From the IMG/VR virus record IMGVR_UViG_3300027816_000052, positions 126,480-190,479 of that record: DNA of 64,000 bases, one strand, 5' to 3'. Position 1 is the first letter of the stretch, and every line of letters starts with the position of its first letter. Below the pieces are notes generated by a model that saw only the letters and a program-made list of their open reading frames with translations, searched no databases and was not told the DNA's origin. The position numbers and the translations under genes were made by a program. The stretch is from a virus. Below, one piece after another: positions 58,628 through 64,000 of the stretch.

Positions 58628-59506
58628 ATGGAAAAATATTGTCTTTTTCACATAGAAGGTGGTCTTGGAAAGAATGTTGCAGCAACAGCAGTTGCAAAAT
58701 GTATTAAGAATAACTATCAAGATAGAAAATTAATTGTTGTTGCGAGTTATCCTGAGGTATTTTTAACATTACCTTTTGTTGATAGAGTTTTTAGAATTGG
58801 AATTACGCCATATTTCTATCAGGATTACATATTAAATAATGATACTTTAATATTTAAACATGAACCATACTTTACAACAGACCATATTTACAAGAGGAAA
58901 CATCTAATTGAAAATTGGTGTAATATATATAATTTAACATATAATAATGAAACACCTGAATTAGTTTTTAATTTAAGACATAAACAATTAGCAATTAGAG
59001 ATTGGAGACGTAATAAACCAATTATGATACTTCAGACAAATGGTGGTCCAATAAATGAACAACCATATAATTACTCTTGGACAAGAGATATGCCATTTTC
59101 TACATCACAAGCAATTGTAAATGCTTTTAAAAATGATTATCATATAATACAGATTTGTAGAAATGAAAATAATGTAATTGAAGGAACTGAACCCTTATTT
59201 AAACCCATGACAAATATGGAGCTTTTTTCGCTATTAATGGCATCAGAAAAAAGAGTTTTAATTGATTCTAGTTTACAACACGCTGCTGCGGCAATGGGTT
59301 TACCTTCAGTGGTTCTCTGGGTCGGGACTAGTCCAACAGTTTTTGGTTATGGACTACATAAAAATATCATATCTAATTTACCCGAAATAAAACTACCAGA
59401 CAGTTATTTATTCGATTATTCATTTAATGGTTCAACACAAGAATGCCCATTTATTGATGATAATATTTTTAATCCTGAAATCGTAATTCAAACAATTTTA
59501 CAATAA
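58628..59506 (+). CDS. Glycosyltransferase family 9-like protein
   Basis: A 292-residue protein. The N-terminus 'CLFHIEGGLGKNVAATAVAKCI' is the Gly-rich acceptor loop of GT-B enzymes of the heptosyltransferase type. Near residues 215-245 'LIDSSLQHAAAAMGLPSVVLWVGTSP' (quoted in part) is the conserved nucleotide-sugar-binding region, with an Asp-Ser in place of the usual Asp-Ser/Thr-Gly pattern. Family 9 enzymes transfer heptose or related sugars to lipopolysaccharide. Here the gene lies in the fibre cluster with a sulfotransferase and a second transferase, so virion proteins or host surface glycans are both possible substrates. Confidence 0.75.
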   Translation: MEKYCLFHIEGGLGKNVAATAVAKCIKNNYQDRKLIVVASYPEVFLTLPFVDRVFRIGITPYFYQDYILNNDTLIFKHEPYFTTDHIYKRKHLIENWCNIYNLTYNNETPELVFNLRHKQLAIRDWRRNKPIMILQTNGGPINEQPYNYSWTRDMPFSTSQAIVNAFKNDYHIIQICRNENNVIEGTEPLFKPMTNMELFSLLMASEKRVLIDSSLQHAAAAMGLPSVVLWVGTSPTVFGYGLHKNIISNLPEIKLPDSYLFDYSFNGSTQECPFIDDNIFNPEIVIQTILQ

Positions 59507-60327
59507 TGCCAGAACAAATATTTTTTCAATCCTCATTACCTAGAGCGGGGTCAACTTTATTACAAAATATAATAGGACAAAATCCAAATTTTTATGTAAC
59601 ACCGACTTCTGGTGTTCTTGAATTGGTTTATGCTGCTAGAAATAATTATACAAATTCACCAGAATTTAAAGCACAAGAATATGAATTAATGAAAAGTGGT
59701 TTTAATAAATTTTGTCATGACGGTATGTTTGGTTTTTTTAATGCAATTACAGATAAAAAATATGTTTTAGATAAAAGTAGAGGGTGGGGAATACATTACA
59801 ATTTTTTAGATGGATTTTATCCAAATCCAAAAATAATTTGTATGGTTAGAGATTTACGAGACATATTTTGTTCTCTTGAAAAAAAGTTTAGGGAAAATCA
59901 GCATATGGATTCCGGTTTAATAGACCACTCAAAAATGCTAGGCACAACAACCGAGAAAAGAGTTGATATTTGGGCAAATAGTCAACCAGTTGGTTTAGCA
60001 GTTGAAAGACTATATCAAATTTTTAGGGAAGGAAATAATCAAAAAATGCTTTTTATAAGATACGAAGATTTGGTAACTAACCCAAGAAGAGAAGTTGAAA
60101 GGATTTATAATTATTTTGAATTACCAACTTTTTATCACTCTTTTGATAGAATTGATCAAATAACAAAAGAAGATGATTCTGTATATGGAATATATGGCGA
60201 CCACACAATCAAAACAAAACTTGAATTACCAAAAAGTAACGCAAAAGAAATCTTAGGTGAGGGTGTTTGTAATTGGATTCAAGACCGTTATAAATGGTAT
60301 TATGATATTTTTTATAGAAACCTTTGA
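59506..60327 (+). CDS. Sulfotransferase
   Basis: A 273-residue protein. The PAPS 5'-phosphosulfate loop is 'SSLPRAGSTLLQNII' (residues 9-23). The 3'-phosphate site is in 'ICMVRDLRDIFCSLEKKF', and 'RYEDLVTNPRREVERIYNYFEL' is the usual C-terminal pattern of the family. It uses PAPS to sulfate hydroxyl groups on sugars or proteins. The start overlaps the stop of the glycosyltransferase gene by one base, and its own stop overlaps the next start, so the three proteins are made together. Sulfation of sugars added by the neighbouring transferases is the natural inference. Confidence 0.85.
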   Translation: MPEQIFFQSSLPRAGSTLLQNIIGQNPNFYVTPTSGVLELVYAARNNYTNSPEFKAQEYELMKSGFNKFCHDGMFGFFNAITDKKYVLDKSRGWGIHYNFLDGFYPNPKIICMVRDLRDIFCSLEKKFRENQHMDSGLIDHSKMLGTTTEKRVDIWANSQPVGLAVERLYQIFREGNNQKMLFIRYEDLVTNPRREVERIYNYFELPTFYHSFDRIDQITKEDDSVYGIYGDHTIKTKLELPKSNAKEILGEGVCNWIQDRYKWYYDIFYRNL

Positions 60328-61304
60328 GTGAATTATTATTTGTATCGGCACAACATGATGTACCTTACTTCCATTGGCAAGCAGAGGTATATATAAATAA
60401 TTTTATTGAAAAGGGAGTACCCCCAGAAAATATTCATGTTATTTTTTCTCTTCATAATGGCGCGGACAAACCATCTAAGGGTGCTAGGACGCTAAAATTA
60501 AAATATGGTAATGTTCATTTTTACAAAGATGATAGAGAAAAAACTCATTATATTCCAAGCATAAAACCATTTTTAATTTCAAAGTGGTTAAAAGAAGAAC
60601 CAAGCAGAGGTAATTTATTTTTTTTACATGATTCCGATATTCTATTAACCAGAATTCCTAATTTTTCAAAACTTTTAGATGACGATATTATTTATATGTC
60701 TGATACTGTTGGATATATAGGTTATAGTTACTTAAATGAATGTTCTAAAAGATATGAACAAAAACATCCAATATTATCTGAAAATAAATTAATCGATGAA
60801 ATGTCGGAAGTTATTGGATTACATCCTGAAACAATAAGGATAAATCAAAAAAATTCAGGCGGTGCTCAATATGTTTTTAAAAAACAAGAATGGAAATTAT
60901 GGGATAAAATCCATAAAGATTCAACTGAATTATATGATAAACTTTTAAGTTTTCATAAAAAATATCCAATTTCTCCCGGTGAAATACAATTTTGGACCGC
61001 TGAAATGTGGTCCATTCTATGGAATATGTGGTATGCGGGGTATAAAACCGAAGTGGTGAATGAATTAAATTTTTCTTGGGCAACCGATGACATTCACAAA
61101 TATGAAACAAACCCAATTTTTCATTTAGCTGGAATTACCGAACAACAAAAAAACGAAAGATTTTATAAGGCGGATTTTATTAATAAAAATCCGTTAGACT
61201 CATTAAGAAATAATATTGATTTTTTTGATTATGTTGATAAAAATAATGCAACATATAAATACGTTGAAAATATGAGGTTGCTTGTTAAAAAACAAGGTTA
61301 CTGA
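60324..61304 (+). CDS. GT-A-like glycosyltransferase (DxD), TTG start
   Basis: A 326-residue protein. The start appears to be a TTG at 60324 overlapping the sulfotransferase TGA; I see no ATG that would keep the N-terminal strand. The metal-binding DxD motif is 'FFLHDSDILLTR' (Asp103-Ser-Asp105). 'NSGGAQYVFKKQEW' and 'EMWSILWNMWYAGYKTEV' are acceptor-domain features. I do not recognise a numbered family. Tight coupling to the sulfotransferase suggests that it adds the sugar to be sulfated, or modifies the same target. A hydroxylase-type fold is unlikely given the DxD motif. Confidence 0.65.
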   Translation: MSELLFVSAQHDVPYFHWQAEVYINNFIEKGVPPENIHVIFSLHNGADKPSKGARTLKLKYGNVHFYKDDREKTHYIPSIKPFLISKWLKEEPSRGNLFFLHDSDILLTRIPNFSKLLDDDIIYMSDTVGYIGYSYLNECSKRYEQKHPILSENKLIDEMSEVIGLHPETIRINQKNSGGAQYVFKKQEWKLWDKIHKDSTELYDKLLSFHKKYPISPGEIQFWTAEMWSILWNMWYAGYKTEVVNELNFSWATDDIHKYETNPIFHLAGITEQQKNERFYKADFINKNPLDSLRNNIDFFDYVDKNNATYKYVENMRLLVKKQGY

Positions 61305-61305
61305 T

Positions 61306-61312
61306 TATTTAT
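61306..61312 (+). promoter_or_regulatory. TATTTA-type element upstream of Thr-rich adhesin gene
   Basis: TATTTAT 16 nt before the ATG at 61329. Confidence 0.4.
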
Positions 61313-61328
61313 GTTTAAAGAATAGAAT

Positions 61329-63179
61329 ATGGCTGATTATCAACTTAGAGATTGTGCAAATAATGATTATCTATTCATTTTAAGTGCATATACGTTAACC
61401 TCCCTATCAACAGGGTCAACATATTTTATTGAATATACCGGAAACACATCGAATGGAGCGCAACCATACTCTGGTTGTTCTACTGTCGTAAATTTTTCAG
61501 GCTCCGGATATACCTTTGAGGGTTCTTTTGTTACAGTAACAGCGACATATACTTCATGTGAAGAGTGTTTAAGTGCTAATACTCTTTGTGATATTGGAAA
61601 ATATTGCTTAAATACAAATTTTGTAGATACAATAAGTTATGACGGTGATTATCAAGTGGTTGGTTCATATAATGGTAATTATTTTTATACTGCAACAACA
61701 AGTGGAGTAACCGCAGTTGTTTATTATGACGGTAATAAATGGTGTTTGTCTAGTTCATTGGGTGGTTCATGTATTTTATTTGGTGCTGAACCTTGTCAAT
61801 CAATATGTCCAGATATATGTGATGATATATTTTTTACAGGTCAATGCCCAACGACAACCACAACAACTACGTGTCTAATTAATTTTGATGCGATTTTTGA
61901 TTGCACACCAACGCCAACACCTTGTCAAATATGTTGTATATGCTCACCATCTTCTTGTGATTGGCAACCATATACTGGTACATCATGTGTTTGTATTCAG
62001 ACAACGGCGGCAACAACACCAAATTCAGCAACCACTTACAGTGCAATTAGTCAAACTTATTTTGAATATTCAGAATTTGGAACTTTTATTTATGATTCGG
62101 GTTATTCAATTGACGGTACTGGTACCACTGTTTCATATTTAACAGGAACAACAGTTTGGGAAAATACGGGAAATACTTCAGGAAATACTATAATAGATGG
62201 TCCATTAAATAGATCGGGTATTTGGACAACATTAACAGGTGGAACAGATTTACCAGAGGATACTTGGATTGGTTATTCTTTCTGCATTGAATCAACATCG
62301 GCAAAAACTTATTATGTTGGTCTAGGTGCTGATAATAAGTTCTCATTTAGACTTAACGGGCAAACAGTTGTTCAATCTATTTGGAATGATACAACATCAT
62401 TCAAATATTGGCATGTTTATCCTATTGATGTTCCTCAGGGAACAAACGTCATTGAATTATTTGGTTTAAATACTAGTTCCGATGCGGCATTTGGTTGCGA
62501 AATTTATGATAATACATTATCTGAATTGACCGCAGCAACGGTTTATAGTGATTTAAATATTATTTATACAACATCTTCACAAATTGGCGGTATTTTTGAT
62601 TTGGTTGCTGATTCTGGGTTTACTTATTTAACTTCAGGCTACACATGTCCATCTGGTTATGTCTATCAATCTTGTAGTGGTAATTGTTTATCATACACAA
62701 TATGCGATAACGCCATTACACCCACACCAACACCGGTACCAACATCGACACCATTACCAAATCCATGTTCAGCAACAAGTATTGATATAACAATTACAGC
62801 AATAACATCAATTACAACGACAACAACCACATCAACAACAACAGTACCAACAGTTGGACTTAGCGGTAGTAGTGTATTTGAATTAGTTAATACCGTATTT
62901 ATTTGTCCTGATGTTGTTAAAAAATTACAAAGTTGTACAACAGGACAAATTTATTATACTGTTGATAATTTAGTTACCGGAACAACATACGTTCAGACTG
63001 GAGAAACGATTAATGCATTATTTAATGGTGAATATGATTGTGCAACTTATCTTGAGGATGTTATGAATATTTCACCAAATACTGTTGTGACTGAAATTAA
63101 TGCGGTATTCTGCGATTGTAATAACTGCGTTCCGGCAACAACCACAACAACATCAACTACAACAGATTGTTGTCCATAA
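61329..63179 (+). CDS. Cys/Thr-rich tail adhesin with lectin-like domain, 616 aa
   Basis: Starts MADYQLRDCANNDYLFILSA. Domains are separated by low-complexity linkers: 'CPTTTTTTTC' near residue 175, 'CTPTPTPCQICCICSP' near 193, 'PTPTPVPTSTPLPNPC' near 465, and 'TTTTTTSTTT' runs near 500 and 608. The central part (about 300-420) has 'GYSFCIESTSAKTYYVGLGADNKFSFRLNG' (quoted in part) and 'FGCEIYDNTLSEL', a carbohydrate-binding-like jelly-roll. This domain recurs in the next gene. Many Cys suggest disulfide or metal cross-links. Thr-rich linkers are plausible glycosylation targets for the transferases just upstream. Confidence 0.65.
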   Translation: MADYQLRDCANNDYLFILSAYTLTSLSTGSTYFIEYTGNTSNGAQPYSGCSTVVNFSGSGYTFEGSFVTVTATYTSCEECLSANTLCDIGKYCLNTNFVDTISYDGDYQVVGSYNGNYFYTATTSGVTAVVYYDGNKWCLSSSLGGSCILFGAEPCQSICPDICDDIFFTGQCPTTTTTTTCLINFDAIFDCTPTPTPCQICCICSPSSCDWQPYTGTSCVCIQTTAATTPNSATTYSAISQTYFEYSEFGTFIYDSGYSIDGTGTTVSYLTGTTVWENTGNTSGNTIIDGPLNRSGIWTTLTGGTDLPEDTWIGYSFCIESTSAKTYYVGLGADNKFSFRLNGQTVVQSIWNDTTSFKYWHVYPIDVPQGTNVIELFGLNTSSDAAFGCEIYDNTLSELTAATVYSDLNIIYTTSSQIGGIFDLVADSGFTYLTSGYTCPSGYVYQSCSGNCLSYTICDNAITPTPTPVPTSTPLPNPCSATSIDITITAITSITTTTTTSTTTVPTVGLSGSSVFELVNTVFICPDVVKKLQSCTTGQIYYTVDNLVTGTTYVQTGETINALFNGEYDCATYLEDVMNISPNTVVTEINAVFCDCNNCVPATTTTTSTTTDCCP

Positions 63180-63202
63180 ATGGTTAAAAAAACTAAAATA
63201 TA

Positions 63203-64000
63203 ATGTCTTATCAATATTGTAGTGGTGGTTCTTATTGCTTTTCTTCAAACACTACTAGTGTAACAGCAAGTACTATTGGTTGTTTATCTAAAGTAGATAA
63301 TGTTCAATATAGTATTAATGGTACAAGAATCTATAATACAAATTTTACTAATGAATCGATTTATGCTGAATTTCCATCTGACCCCGGATTTTTGGGTATT
63401 CAAGCGAATTTAACTTCACCAGCAACTCAGTGGGGATCAACAGGAAATTCAATTTTTGGTCCCATGAATAGACAAGCTGTTTGGTATGACGGAGATTGCA
63501 ATGGGTCAACAGAAATAATTTCAGGTGAATTAACTCTTAGTTATTATTTTTATAATTCAGGAACAACAAATCAGTATTATCTAGGTTTTGGGGCTTGGAT
63601 TTATCCAACAGGACAAATAAATTTAACAATAAATAATGATATTATTTTATCTGGTGATGCGTCTATAATTGGTTCAAATTCACAACTCTATCATAGATTT
63701 TGGCACATAATTCCAATTACTTTACTATCTTGTGATAATCATATTAATTTAACAATTACTTCGTCAGGTATTATTCAAAATGCGGTTGGTTTAGTAATAT
63801 ATGATAGCACATATTCTGAAATTATTAATGCGACTAATGATAATGATTTGGATATTATTTATAGTACAAATTCTTTATTAACCACAGCAGGAAAAACTGG
63901 ACCTTTTGTTAAGGCGGGATGTCCGTCAGGATACATGTTAAGCGCAAATACGCTTACTGCAACTTGTATAACAACAATTTATACTGGTTGTACCTGTAAT
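63203..64000 (+). CDS. Tail adhesin, paralogue of 61329 gene (partial, C-terminus beyond window)
   Basis: An open frame from the ATG at 63203 runs to the window end, giving 266 residues without a stop. The segment 'YHRFWHIIPI ... AVGLVIYDSTYSEIINATN ... DLDIIYSTNSL ... CPSGYMLSANT' matches the order of the lectin-like domain in the previous gene ('KYWHVYPID ... CEIYDNTLSEL ... LNIIYTTSSQ ... CPSGYVYQSC'). The two are tandem duplicates with diverged N-termini. Probably another receptor-binding or decorating adhesin. Confidence 0.65.
   Translation, partial: MSYQYCSGGSYCFSSNTTSVTASTIGCLSKVDNVQYSINGTRIYNTNFTNESIYAEFPSDPGFLGIQANLTSPATQWGSTGNSIFGPMNRQAVWYDGDCNGSTEIISGELTLSYYFYNSGTTNQYYLGFGAWIYPTGQINLTINNDIILSGDASIIGSNSQLYHRFWHIIPITLLSCDNHINLTITSSGIIQNAVGLVIYDSTYSEIINATNDNDLDIIYSTNSLLTTAGKTGPFVKAGCPSGYMLSANTLTATCITTIYTGCTCN

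Noticed and set aside
1-64000. tRNA genes
   Set aside because: I looked for cloverleaf patterns with TTC-loop and CCA-like ends in the intergenic gaps and saw none. The gaps are short and very AT-rich.

Overview
The window is part of the genome of a large, AT-rich, contractile-tailed (T4-like myovirus) bacteriophage. Direct evidence is a T4-type module set: gp19-like tail tube, gp26-like hub assembly protein, tape measure, gp53-like wedge protein, gp25 and gp6 wedge proteins, gp32-like single-strand DNA-binding protein, UvsX recombinase, gp41 helicase and RNase H-type 5' nuclease. The host is probably a member of the Bacteroidota (Flavobacteriia-like). Gene starts lack Shine-Dalgarno sequences and sit behind A-rich leaders, one tail gene is built of SprB-type repeats known from flavobacterial gliding adhesins, and a small protein resembles the DUF5522 family common in that phylum.

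Layout. 1-770: small minus-strand genes of unknown function. 833-1651: HAD-like protein. 1779-18557: tail tube, a free-standing homing endonuclease, hub/tape measure genes and two giant baseplate proteins. 18584-19448: small structural or accessory genes, ending at a strong terminator. 19562-31429: replication and recombination block (gp32, UvsX, RNase H, gp41 helicase with intein), interrupted by a ribbon-helix-helix ORF, two homing endonucleases, a short cytosine methyltransferase and several accessory genes, two of which are LPX-type leucine-rich repeat (LRR) proteins. 31448-34399: B12-dependent ribonucleotide reductase with intein. 34458-35823: a Cys-rich small protein and a third LRR gene on the minus strand. 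35896-38204: gp25 and gp6 baseplate wedge. 38349-39460: two accessory genes, one a zincin-like protease. 39727-64000: large baseplate, fibre and adhesin genes, with a glycosyltransferase/sulfotransferase/glycosyltransferase cassette (58628-61304) inside the fibre cluster. The last gene runs off the window.

No interval longer than 300 bases lacks a gene. The longest gap is about 266 bases (39461-39726), with at best one doubtful ORF. I see no tRNA, rRNA, CRISPR array or insertion sequence.

The most interesting pattern is a set of otherwise unrelated accessory proteins (three LRR proteins, a HExxH protease, a HAD-like protein and four unknowns). They share a short amphipathic N-terminus, often of the form LTESDLxxIVxxVLxE, ending at an [L/I]-x-E tripeptide. 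This resembles the T4 capsid-targeting peptide plus its prohead-protease site, so these may be cargo packaged in the head and delivered into the host. Most gene starts or gene clusters carry an upstream TATTTA(T) motif on the coding strand. In five genes it sits exactly 5 nt before the ATG, which would give leaderless mRNAs.
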